Shown: piece after piece, positions 44,001-48,296 of the stretch
Numbering within the stretch: the first letter of the stretch is position 1
Layout: the number at the start of each line of letters is the position of its first letter
NCBI GenBank assembly: GCA_000828835.1
Contig: AP014633.1
Location: forward strand, 2,666,001-2,730,000
DNA: 64,000 bases
Direction: 5' to 3'
Source of the DNA: Thioploca ingrica
GTDB taxonomy: Bacteria > Pseudomonadota > Gammaproteobacteria > Beggiatoales > Beggiatoaceae
Notes under the pieces: model-generated
Seen by the model: the letters and a program-made list of their open reading frames with translations, nothing else
What the model was told of the DNA's origin: nothing
Databases searched by the model: none
Translations under genes and position numbers: made by a program

Positions 44001-44979
44001 ACAATCAATTACTAAAAGCGAGCCAACATCCACTGTCTTTGAGCAATATCCGGAGTTGGTTCACCTTAATCGATCAACCGAAAGACGACCCGTGTTTTGG
44101 TTTCATGCCGGATTAGGTGGAGTTGAGCCTTACGCCATTATAGCTGAAGTCAGTCAACGGCCATTTTACGGTATTCAAGCCCGCGGTTGGGAAACTGACC
44201 AGCCACCGCTTCGTGGTATTCAGGCTATGGCTTCTTATTATGTGCAGATTATGCAAGCCGTTCAAACCCAGGAGCCCTATGATTTGGGTGGCTACTCATT
44301 GGGCGGGATGTTGGCTTACGAAATAACTCGACAATTGCAAAAATTGGGTAAAACCGTGTCATCCATCGTGATGTTGGACACCTTTGATACAAGCCAATCT
44401 GGCCAATCTGGTGGTTTGGTCATACCCAAAAAGACTCAAATGTTGCAAGCCGTCAATATTAGCTTACAATCAACCGTTATGCAAAAAAAGGCGCAGTTTT
44501 CCAAAACATTGATTCATCGAGATGAGTTGGATGGGTCGCTGAATGAGTCCGAATTTTTACAACACATCGTTGAGCTGGCCAAAACCAAAGGACTGACCAA
44601 AACCAATAAGCAACTGACCAACATGATTCAGCAAATAGCCGCCGTGCAAGAGGCTTATGAAATCGATCAATATGTCATACAACCACTACTTGACCCAGCT
44701 TCGGTACAATGTTATTACTTTCGTAATAAAAGTGGATTATTTTTGAGCAAGGAGTTAACCTCTTACTACACTCTCTCCGATACGGATATCGAGCGAATTT
44801 CAAGCATGGATGGTACACACTATTGGGCACTCTGGGAAAAAAATCTGCCTAACTTGCAAATAATGGATGTAGATGCATCCTGCCACATGATGCTATTCTC
44901 AGAATCAGCGGTTTATAAAAAGATCTTGGCATTTTGCAGCATGTTATATTCAAACCAAGGTATAAATCCGACGGATTAA
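26020..44979 (+). CDS. PKS3: giant trans-AT polyketide synthase ending in a thioesterase
   Basis: A 6319-residue type I PKS without AT domains. By residue: ACP (Ser52, with Trp58 at Ser+6, the beta-branching flag); ER about 165-490 (MDR type, TATGGCG cofactor loop); KS (Cys729); DH (His1213, Asp1391); ACP (Ser1560); KS (Cys1817); KR about 2500-2760 with an altered Ser-Tyr region; ACP (Ser2852); KS (Cys3098, NTGCSSSG); DH (His3577, Asp3771); KR (Tyr4238 in SNYATGC); C-methyltransferase about 4440-4760 (LEIGAGTGG); ACP (Ser4827); ER about 4925-5250 (TATGGIG); KS (Cys5450); ACP with GLTS in place of GxDS (Ser5938); thioesterase about 6025-6310 (GYSLGG Ser6093, Asp6120, His6289). All four KSs keep both catalytic His motifs. 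The first KS-DH-ACP module has no KR. The thioesterase should hydrolyse or cyclise the finished chain, so this is the last PKS of the line. No strong Shine-Dalgarno is seen before the ATG; PKS2 ends 66 bp upstream, so the two are probably co-transcribed. Confidence 0.95.
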   Translation: MKTSTVQNQSACTTDNFQTIQNSLRNSLALELDMKPEEINDQTPFSEIGLDSVSGVSWVRKVNSEYALSLTATKTYDYPNLHEFTQFLMAELSKRTTGNLTKANNSAKEIETIETKSSPKNEAKEHSKTNQTTSTFSLSPPKMLSKGLGTRPTESTLPKKPIKPGDTFGLVLTEPHEWHQLSVSGWPVAEPLAHEVTIKVFASAISFTDTICVKGLYPIDYPFVPGFDVSGVVSAVGDRVTSVSVGDPVVALTGPKMGGHASHVNVPETHVVAKPDFISFEEACSVPFVFGTAYYALEELGKLSPKEHVLIHTATGGCGLIALQLARLKGAVCYVTAGKPEKIDYLKRLGVPHVMNYHTTRFDQTIQRMTQNRGVDIVLNMLSGEAIQNGLNCLAPSGRYVELSGHGLLTAPKLDLSKLRFNQSIQTLFFHGLLCQENGQLAQEMLQLMVSWLESEKIVPIVSRIYPIQQMVEALEFVSQGKHIGKVVISHTQQTPTDITDRCLERLLAQKQKAEMYQEGASSPSPVCRLSNQPSTTSPPTEYIGTPQTKKTRKVEVTEEIAVIGMAGKFPQSANLFEFWEAIASGKSCITEIPAKRWSIKEYYDPNPSALGKTNCKWMGCLDDADQFDPLFFNISPREAEIMDPQHRIFLESAWHCIEDAGIPPNSLSNSRCGVFVGCASNDYYMLNQHDSKNQGVIGATGGTPSVLPARISYFLNLKGPSVAVDTACSASLVAVAQACDSLILKNSDLALAGGVLVMPGPLFHVGLGQGGMLSKDGLCFTFDARANGFVPGEGVGTVLLKRLSDALRDGDPIHGVIKGWGINQDGKTNGITAPSGKAQTALEQEVFERFSINPETLTLVEAHGTGTILGDPIEVEALTESFRAFTQKQSYCALGSVKSNIGHLGQGAGIAGLIKVLLALRNKQLPPTINFNTLNPNISLEKSPFYVNTRLKPWETDGNIPRCASVSSFGFSGTNAFMVVEETPKADQAFYSTESTAPWIIPLSAKNSDQLRDAVEQLHQFLQVTTESNAPEQTLSNRAYTLQVGRVAMEERVVFLVKDQTDLIKKLQDFLDGVKEINGCLIRSSKQSNDALSSLLADEDMGDIITQWVKKRKYTELMKLWVNGFAFDWNHLYPTRKPKRISLPTYPFAKEQYWISNNQEDTPSKAEKTTNKTGHIPKTDQLHPLLHKNSSTDSEQCFTSTFSGTEFFFTDHEVNGQKVFPGVGYLEMARAAVEHMSVDDDTDFQLKQVVWAQPIIVDTEARDVFIELVPQEVDRQHGSRTSKEALKYTIYSKSDAGDVVFHSQGSVVFAPNGPPSRINLEKIQSQMTRAPLTFDQIYQAFLSVGFYYGPGHQGIQTLYRGDNQVLAKLSLPPSMVNIYKDYVLHPGLMDSALQASVGLRLDPAMLSENNTVAQSEPAKLPFALESLEILKPCPTEMYSWLRVRSPEPVTKSTAVQKLDVDICDVEGNVCVKIRGISVRMRYEKTDRAQLEISAALPTKNTVTTPDNKQATLKRNEPPDTKALLTTTYQELIQTVSRLQKIKPEQIDLETQLPDYGFDSLIFTELANQLNAQFGLELMPTVFFEQVNLSQLGEHLVKNYGKKLQEVWYPPVDPLESVPKPQLITEPVVHPQPAVKNTVLPKTSFRQSEPIAVIGMACRFPGSAHCEEFWHHLEANHDLMTEIPQDRWIWQDYYGDPRTEPGKINVTEGGFIKNPDRFDARFFEISPIEAETMDPQLRLSMETAWTCIEDAGYQASNLAGSNTGVYFGISSTSDYRDLCQQQHINQGMISVFSCMTPNRLSYFFGFHGPSAAIDTACSSSLVALHRAVGDIRANRCNMALVGGVNLMLNPAMTAGLNQTGMLSADSRCRTFDNRANGYVRGEGVGVILLKPLSAAIQDGDHIYGTIIGSAENHGGKATSPTAPNPTAQKQLLIDAYISAGIPPDTVTYIEAHGTGTKLGDPIEIDALRGAFQDLYKRFQLPTPKQPSCAIGSVKTNIGHLEAAAGISGVIKTLLMIKHQKIAGNVHLQEVNPYLKLEDSPFYLTKETHTWKSIADNEGNPLPRRAGVSSFGVGGANAHVVLEEYLPPPQPIFEQTDATEQPVLIPFSAKQPDRLVEYIEHFRHFLETGRLTPQASAKTLPSLKEIAYTLQVGREPMPHRVIFLVSTIFGLVEGLKNFQQNHHTSNGLRNCWQGHVKKPVAETNQLIKTNESAETTDLTFNQTQLEKVARAWVNGGHVDWEQLYGEIKPTRVSLVTYPFTKTSHWLLKPVSQPGQITHMASWDGVSYQVKWALATHPTTITPPTHTSVLIVCYASQFKFETAILEHYKQNPLVHVRVLRLGDHTRQLSDTEWICGIEDPTGFESCLQTMTTIDGLFFLSMDQQQLETITAEGLVFAQENYEVRLLRLIKYLKQSGKIRQRVDTYLITLNNYSLDNQNLYPYGAGVTGLGYAIAQGNYQFLLRNIDLSSSDLTNSPSYPDLISVILNEPASNRGEVFKFEGGNRYRQTVVRLTLEAPTQPGIRQQGVYVILGGRGRVGQIITRYLIQNYQATVVWIGRSPKEAESVQVALGQFTELAPSPVYIQADVTNLNSIKPAVASVKAAFTQIHGAIFSGLVFSLENSIDQTTETEFKNILTIKTLGSLNFFSAFETESLDFMCYFSSGQAYSFSGASKFSAYATGITYSDALVKSFQKHSKFPIGTINWGFWKPQVGEGLSTQSGDVLEHQLGCFCFDKFVSGIQHGQIDQILCIKTSPTIESLMNLAEGDTSTAPQMVAANVAEPAIKVSSNNDTFSEVSNGSTTKSIPLPQPSIAAPKISVEAFVETTIIESLSNTLKVSQEEIEGETAFSEFGIDSILGVNFVNQLNEQLDISLNMAIIFEYPSVLTLSHHVTTTYKEAIEVLLGQETSQLTASMENDRHKSPFLPQESHTQLKNVTNREPVKPSEIAVIGMSGQCPKAADLETFWNNLIHGVDGIDEFPPTYLDLKNYSQAKQPGKTYCKWGGYLDERNCFEPLFFHLSPREAASMNPHQRLVLQESWKAIEDAGYNPKDLSGSQTGIFIGSEPTGYFYESFTGSSEAIIASRLSYFLNLNGPALVVNTGCSSSGVALHLACESLRHGEIDLALAGGVNACMEQDTLITLAEMEMLSATGRCHSFDKAADGTAFAEGVGIVLLKRLDEAIVDNDPIYGIICASGINQDGASNGITAPNGTAQEQLISNVYQKFQIDPEHISYVEAHGTGTKLGDPVEANALVRAFRKFTQKQAYCAVGSAKAHIGHAAAAAGVLGLIKVLLSIQHQQIPQLLHFNTLNPLIEFDRSPFYIATQTTDWKTPQGKVRMAALNSFGHSGTNAHLVIKEFIPASQPIDNIGATNIISPVLLVFSAKTEESLHQSIQGLVSFYRKQKAQLSKQGISLADIAYTLQVGREAMPHRTVFLVEHPSQLSNQLTAFLNDDPAAKNCWRGYVESKQSALLASDEDANMLIQQWIKKRKLSKIAELWCQNVSIDWELLYQDPKPKRVHLPSYPFAKERYWKPNGDTSKAGQNVAQVIVSALHPLVHENTSTLFEQRFTSTFTGDEFFLADHQLDGNKVLPGVAYFEMVRFAAQVSAQFTTEKATRQPSPSGSNKTAAIHLKQVVWMQPIVLNNALQTVHVGLRTKETSENTRQPEQFQYEIYSTTDISEPVIHSQGMVALIPGGINDESQLTVDVTDLRSQMNLGVLSADQCYQTFKQNGLDYGTSFKGIQEIYMGENQALAKLSLPSSVQDTQDDYLLHPSLMDSALQASLGLILNPGSNGSRLTSGMPFALDSLEVLNSCKPEMYSWVRYSAKVRANAPTQKLDIDLFDEQGTVCVKMRGFSYRTPKTEVLKTSQTSKHHFTELRSLTPIWNTLTTAPSRRVESSTDDQLLLIGSDSTPLVWLQTSYPNSQFLELPPLATIETIQERLAKYSFAHLVWVASAPTVEKNANQAVSPIILDQEYGVLQLFRIIKALLNLGYDIKALSWSVITQKIQLVKPDDLVEPTHAGVFGLMGSVIKEFPHWNIHLLDLDSLESISAEACLSLAWDKQGQGLAYRHTEWFQQAFAQVSDYNPDTEQYKINGVYVVIGGAGGIGEVWSEYMIKHYQANIVWIGRREKDATIDQKISVLAERYQQSPLYISADASQFEALQKALDQIRTIYPTIHGVVHSAIVLQDHSLGNMDEAMFRAGLSAKIDVCVNMERTFGSLELDFMLFFSSIQSFGRAAGQSNYATGCMFKDSFAHMLRHQHRFAVKIMNWGYWGSVGIVKDISFNQSMEQVGFGSIEPDEAMASLQNLVNSHIHQVALLKVVQPQADQVGLLDRFKAQETLTCFPQTQDSLLQRIQKHLPAQDSPQQLAILNQEMEPDVMDPLLTDFLISILDSVGLFKPGVSCIFDLSLETAPAPFYDRWLDSCIDFLDQQNLLSPERTFTKAVRPWSDIWDEWAQQKAGWINNSSQPAQVFLLETCLKALPDILTGKQLATSVMFPNSSMKLVEGVYKDNPVADYFNEVLSNTLVECIQQLIQTDATKKIRILEIGAGTGGTTAKLLPKLQPFSNNIAEYRYTDLSKAFLMHAQEHYQPDFPALVTAIFDVSKPVAEQSIARNHYDLVVSTNCLHATPNIRETLRNAKATLKHQGVLLLNEVNGWFLFGHLTFGLLEGWWLYEDAALRLNGSPGLSSESWHSVLEEEGFESVFFPAKNAHKFGQQIIVASSNGIVRQKTNPDTLLRMTRQAPQKRSQSTQIFLKRPIRTQPAKKVGLNPLINEVPSADADITPAPSAEMTDQMLQAFVTEALKNSVADALKMQHHKIKERQPFSEIGVDSIVAVQLINEINQKLNLLLPTTVLFDYNTIRDLVTFILAEHGDQIRLSLQPKQPTQLVKTPQPTASEAPSKAPKVRPQIPRVTPIKQAFDTGLVSDTVFQRVLIHGPGDIQDVTIDTVSMPRLKPTEVAVSVRAFSLNFADLLCIRGLYPNMPPYPFSPGVEASGVISDRGRAVTTVSVGDEVIVAAGPLLGAHATAMICDQSHVFIKLPSMSFEGACALPSVSITMIEAFKKAQLQTNERILIQTATGGIGLIAVQLAKYYGATIYATAGSNHKVDYLKSLGIPFCINYEKQDFEIEIKRLTQNVGVDVVINTLPGDAIQKGMNCLAPGGRYIEIAMTALKSAKSIDLSVLSANQSFFSIDMGRLGLEKPHKIAEYRQEMLDLYKQGVISPTIGQILPFESVQNAYHALADRATIGKIVVQIPEHLYTSKKIPSKKTNSTTVPVEKTSADTLVNPNLTMEDIAIIGMSGRFAQSESLAQFWDHIKHGHDLVNEVTRWKKSDCIVPGSSKPSYCSRGSFINSIDRFDPAFFNISPEEATYMDPQQRLFLEESWKALEDAGYAGAAMNAKQCGVYVGCTGSDYDKLLEENTPASAFWGNAGSIIPARIAYYLNLQGPAISVDTACSSSLVSIHLACQGLWAKETEMALAGGVSLQMTPGFLQLGNLAGMLSPSGKCFTFDARADGFVPGEAVGVVLLKPLQAALADGDNIHGVIVGSGINQDGSTNGITAPSAKSQHRLERAVYNRFNIHPESIQLLEAHGTGTQLGDSIEFEALTRSFRSDTDKKQFCAIGSLKTNIGHAAAASGVAGLIKLLLSLKHQQIPPSLNFQEGNPAIDFESSPFYVNTQLSEWKTPADQPRRAAISSFGFSGTNAHIVIEEPPTIAKFDSNLPAFIMVLSARTQAQLRQQVLNLLNFCKQTPGLSMNDLSYTLFIGRHHLSHRLSCIAGNQLELVDFLERWYKMETVSQVYVSEISEETNRQQPLLKVYGNQCIDAGLKPNNPVQYLEHLATIADLYTQGYELDFEKLFPKTARKISLPTYPFARDRYWVTDVAEASEDNSNSSEANQIIATNMDSSNAYEAVKLFLQQLIANRLNTPLKEISVRQNYFEMGLTSLGVLQLIQNVQEMLGEPLPKTILYEYFTIEKFSDYLVQHHTDLLNRLPAIAVSLKKQSITKSEPTSTVFEQYPELVHLNRSTERRPVFWFHAGLGGVEPYAIIAEVSQRPFYGIQARGWETDQPPLRGIQAMASYYVQIMQAVQTQEPYDLGGYSLGGMLAYEITRQLQKLGKTVSSIVMLDTFDTSQSGQSGGLVIPKKTQMLQAVNISLQSTVMQKKAQFSKTLIHRDELDGSLNESEFLQHIVELAKTKGLTKTNKQLTNMIQQIAAVQEAYEIDQYVIQPLLDPASVQCYYFRNKSGLFLSKELTSYYTLSDTDIERISSMDGTHYWALWEKNLPNLQIMDVDASCHMMLFSESAVYKKILAFCSMLYSNQGINPTD

Positions 44980-45459
44980 CATCAGTTAAGTAAACTCTTG
45001 CCAAGAATTAAGCGAATCATTGAACCCATATTACTCGATGTTCAAGTTTTTCCCGGAGAAAAAATAATTGTGGTAAAACAAATTTAGAACCTCGGACCAT
45101 GGTAAGAGTTAAAAATGTTAATGAATGAACCGGCTTCCTTCATCAAGTCCTATCTAGAAGAAGTTAACCAGAGTATAAGAGAACTGAATTCAGAAGCTCA
45201 ACTCACACCGCATCGGAAGGCTTGGTTAGGCTTTTGCCTAACGGGGATGTTATTAGTGAATGGCATCAACTGGGCTAAATTTGAACGAGTGGGTTTGGGA
45301 AAATATAAAATAGGTGCTCTATCGTGGTTTTTTCGTCATGCCCAAATCGCTTGGAGTACTTTATTCATTGCCAGTGTTAAGCTAATTTTGAAGCAAAATA
45401 GAATAACTCAAGGAATTTTAGTACTAGATGAATCGGATCGTGCCCGTTCCAAACGAATT

Positions 45460-46137
45460 CAGGGCTACCGCATTAAAACTTGCGTAAGAGTAAAAAGTTA
45501 GAGAGACTCGAATTGGAATACTCAATCGAAGTTAAAGGAGTTGGCATGAGGGTTAATATTATAGAACACTTCGCCTCGCTGAAAGACCCGCGTATACAAC
45601 GAAAGAAACTTCACGCATTAATGGATATCATCGTGCTGGTGATTTGTGGTGTTATAAGTGGTGCGGAAAGTTGGGAAGCGATAGACAAGTTTGGTCACGA
45701 AAAGTTAGATTGGTTACGTCAATTTATCCCGCTTTCAAATGGAATCCCTTCTCACGATTGTATTGCCTATGTTATCTCCAGACTATCAGTTAAAGGATTT
45801 CAAGAATGCTTTAGGTCTTGCGGCGTTATTTCATCAATTCCATTATGGCCAATGCCAAACGTTTTGCTAAAGCGGTGCGTGAACATTGGAGTATAGAAAA
45901 TCGTCTTTATTGGTGTTTGTTATTGGTGTTTGGATGTGCTCTTTCATGAAGACGCTAATCGAATCCGTCAAGGAAACGCGCCAACTATCATGACTGTGAT
46001 ATGACATTTATGTATGGGACTTTTGGACGCCAATATAACCCGCACCAGTTTGGCTAAAAAACGAAGGAAAGCTAGTTGGAATGATAGCTACCGGGCTAGT
46101 CTTGTGTTTGGAAAAGATTTTTAGTGCGGCGGCCTTG
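45460..46137 (+). mobile_element. ISAs1-family remnant with internal deletion
   Basis: Inverted ends CAGGGCTACCGCATTAAAAC (left) and, reversed, CAAGGCCGCCGCACTAAAAA (right). It is flanked by near-identical 8-bp duplications AACGAATT (45452-45459) and AACGAACT (46138-46145) inside the outer transposase gene. The coding part starts at 45546 with the ISAs1 N-terminus (IIEHFASLKDPRIQRKKLHA, GIPSHD). After about 100 residues it jumps to the family C-terminus (HWSIENRLYW, HEDANRIRQGNAPT) in other frames. The transposase core is deleted, so it is inactive. Confidence 0.82.
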
Positions 46138-46270
46138 AACGAACTAAACGTCTGTATAAAACCTATAAGCAAAAGGACAAAATCACGGGTGGTTATGTAA
46201 ATGGCCAAACTATTGTCCTCTTATTGTTGGTGAGCGATTCTGTTACCATTCCAGTTGGTTTTGCCTGTTA

Positions 46271-46361
46271 TAGCAAGGGCATAATAAACTGACTACAATA
46301 ATTAGTAATAAAATTAACTTTTGACATTTACTAAAATGATTATTTTATTGTGCCCCGGCTA
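46271..46361. mobile_element. 91-bp MITE copy 1 (TA target duplication)
   Basis: Starts TAGCAAGGGCATAA and ends TTGTGCCCCGGCTA, imperfect inverted ends, bracketed by TA (46269-46270 and 46362-46363). Removing it with one TA restores the transposase reading frame (GFACYMPDP). The ends resemble those of the IS630 copies in this window (TAGCAAAGGCAAAATAAA), so an IS630-type transposase probably mobilises it. Confidence 0.85.
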
Positions 46362-47205
46362 TACATGCCAGACCCGGCTTTATCCGCTTGGAAAAGAGAA
46401 GATGAACGTTTGGGAAAGAAAGGGGTCCCAAAACGGAATCGACCTAGCGAACCAAACCGAAATCCAAACTATCCAACCAAAGTGGAATTAGGCTTAGACT
46501 TACTTCGTCAATTTCAAGAAACTCATCGTGAAATCACGGTTAAGGTGATTTTAGCCGATGCTTTATATGGGGAGAGTCGCTTTTTAGATCAAGCCGGGTC
46601 TCTTTGGGGTGAGGTACAAGTCATTAGTCAACTCCATAAGAATCAGAACATCTGGTATAGAGGTCGAAAAAGAACCCTAGAGGACTATTTTAATTCCATC
46701 AATTGGGGAGTTATTCAAACTCTCTTGGTAAGAGGTCAACAAGAAACCCAAGTTTGGATTAGCAGTGCGCGACTCAAAGTCGATGCCCACGGTAAAAAAC
46801 GTTTTGTAATTGCGGTCAAATACCAAGACGAGGAGAATTATCGCTATTTAGTCGTGGCTGATCTCAGTTGGCGAACTCAAGATATCATTCAAGCTTATAC
46901 GTTGAGATGGTTAGTAGAGGTTTTTTTTGAGGACTGGAAACTTTATGAAGGTTGGGGACGTGAAGCCAAACAATTGGACGAAGAAGGATCAAGCTGAGGC
47001 CTGATTCTGAGTCTGTTGCTAGACCCATAGTCTCCTTCCTTCACCCTAAGCAAATAGCCCGCTTAACAAACAAACTACCCGCGTATACCGTAGGTAGCCT
47101 ACAACAACAAGCTCAAATGGAGACTTTGCTTGAATTCATTGAGTCTGTGCGACAACAAAACCAAATAGGGGAAAAATTGGGTAGTCCGAAAATAGGAGTG
47201 ACCAT

Positions 47206-47619
47206 TTAGATTAAAATCGCCGCATTATAGTGGTGAATAAAATACCAACTAGCTCCAATATGATTTGAAAGTCTTTTAGAAAAAGACAGTGTTTTTCTCA
47301 CTACTCGAGAAATACGTTGTCTTAATGTACAATTAAAGCGTTCGATATGATTCGTTTGCCCAGTTTCTTTGCCTACAGCATGATAACGACTATTTGGAAA
47401 GAGCATCGAATAGGATTCCCCAAAGTCGGTATAACTAATGGCACATTGGCGATAGACTCCTGGCAATGAATCCCACAACTGTTGCGCTGTCTGGTGACGC
47501 CGATCACCTCTCGCCATTCCTACGATTTCTCCGGTATCTCGGTCTATTGCTAGCCAGACCCATTGCTTATTATTCTTGTTCCCGAGGTATGACCACACCT
47601 CATCGCATTCGATTGTCAA
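47206..47619 (-). CDS. insB: IS1 InsB-type transposase
   Basis: A 137-residue DDE transposase domain of IS1. CDEVWSYLGNKNNKQWVW, TDFGESY and TNHIERFNCTLRQR match the family catalytic stretches. It would normally be made as a frameshift fusion with InsA. The domain looks intact, but the upstream insA part has a premature stop, so activity is doubtful. Confidence 0.88.
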   Translation of the reverse strand: MTIECDEVWSYLGNKNNKQWVWLAIDRDTGEIVGMARGDRRHQTAQQLWDSLPGVYRQCAISYTDFGESYSMLFPNSRYHAVGKETGQTNHIERFNCTLRQRISRVVRKTLSFSKRLSNHIGASWYFIHHYNAAILI

Positions 47620-47691
47620 ACGCCCTTTACTTTTTTTTGAAACCTCTACTTTTTTGGGAGTGTTGTCCTATTTTCTGTTCACGTAGCTCTG

Positions 47692-47913
47692 TCACCACTG
47701 TTCTGATACTCCTGTCACTCGCGTTATTGCCGACAACGGTAACCGTTCCAATAACAGTTTATCTATTAATTCCTTGGTCTCTTCTGATATTCGACCTTTC
47801 TTCGGAGTTTCCACCAATTGACGACCACAATTCTTGCACTTATTCTTGGGTTTGCCATTCGCCAATGAGCCATTTTTGACGATTTCGCTTCCGCCACATT
47901 CCGGGCCGGTCAT
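47692..47913 (-). pseudogene. insA: IS1 InsA, shortened by a stop codon
   Basis: 73 residues with the zinc-finger-like N-terminus (GGSEIVKNG, KNKCKNCGRQ) and helix-turn-helix region (LSAITRVTGVSEQW) of InsA. After EQW a TGA interrupts what continues as QSYVNRK in the same frame, which resembles the normal InsA C-terminus. InsA binds the element ends and represses transposition; here it is probably truncated. Confidence 0.75.
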
Positions 47914-47978
47914 TTCTCTTTCCTCACTTGGTTTTTTATACTCTAGTCTACCATCATCACTCCTATTTTAGGACTACC

Positions 47979-48053
47979 AAAATAATCATTTTAGTAAATG
48001 TCAAAAGTTAATTTTATTACTAATTATGTAGTCAGTTTATTATGCCCTTGCTA
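47979..48053. mobile_element. 91-bp MITE copy 2, truncated by IS1
   Basis: Reverse-complement copy of the 91-bp element lacking its first 15-16 bases, which abut the IS1 right end. The intact end ...GCCCTTGCTA is followed by the expected TA at 48054-48055. Confidence 0.8.
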
Positions 48054-48064
48054 TAATAAAAAAA

Positions 48065-48223
48065 TTTGAACATCGAGTATTAGGTTTTAAAAGCGCCATT
48101 TGGCGTACTTTAGCTGAAATCGAGTTAATGAGGATGATTAAGCAAGGGCAGATATTTGGAAATCACTTGTCTCCTGCTGAGCAACGCTATATTCTTGCTT
48201 TGTACATTGGACTAGAAGTATAA
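48065..48223 (+). pseudogene. IS6-like transposase C-terminal remnant
   Basis: An open frame reads EHRVLGFKSAIWRT, then IELMRMIKQGQIFG, then a stop. IS6-family transposases end in a similar pattern (LGFKS...ELMHMIRKGQ). Only about 52 codons remain; the 5' part was lost where the MITE and IS1 sit. Confidence 0.6.
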
Positions 48224-48296
48224 ATTTCTTCGCCTATTGATAAACTTGGTGATAGAACCCTAAAAAACTAGTATAAACAATCTATAAGGATACAAA

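Larger units (their letters stand above)
45115..47170 (+). pseudogene. IS4-like DDE transposase, interrupted by two other elements
   Basis: The N-terminal part (45115-45459) ends at LDESDRARSKR. The same protein resumes at about 46146 (RLYKTYKQKDKITGGYVNG), breaks again at 46270, resumes at 46364 (CMPDPALSAW), and continues through a DDE-type stretch (VILADALYGESRF) and YTLRWLVEVFFEDWK to 46997. Beyond the stop the other frames still encode its C-terminus (HPKQIARLTNKLP). Two insertions (an ISAs1 remnant and a 91-bp element) and at least one frameshift therefore separate the pieces. It was probably one transposase of about 480 residues. It lies directly after the PKS cluster and has no role in it. 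Family level (IS4-like) is a judgement from the conserved YxxR...E region. Confidence 0.8.
47180..47978 (-). mobile_element. IS1-family element, near full length
   Basis: The inverted ends GGTAGTCCGAAAATAGGAGTG (left) and its near-complement at 47958-47978 bound 799 bp carrying insA- and insB-type ORFs on the minus strand. The usual slippery A-run between the two frames is present (about 47628-47636). No matching target duplication is visible: the left flank is the end of the IS4-like gene and the right flank is a truncated 91-bp element, which points to deletion next to the element after insertion. Confidence 0.88.

Noticed and set aside
44977..45090. 34 sense codons in frame after the PKS3 stop, as a lost C-terminal extension or readthrough
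   Set aside because: A run of that length without stops is not improbable by chance, and the thioesterase already looks complete.
47466..47879. 137-codon plus-strand ORF opposite the IS1 transposase
   Set aside because: Antisense shadow of insB/insA; no ribosome binding site or recognisable protein.
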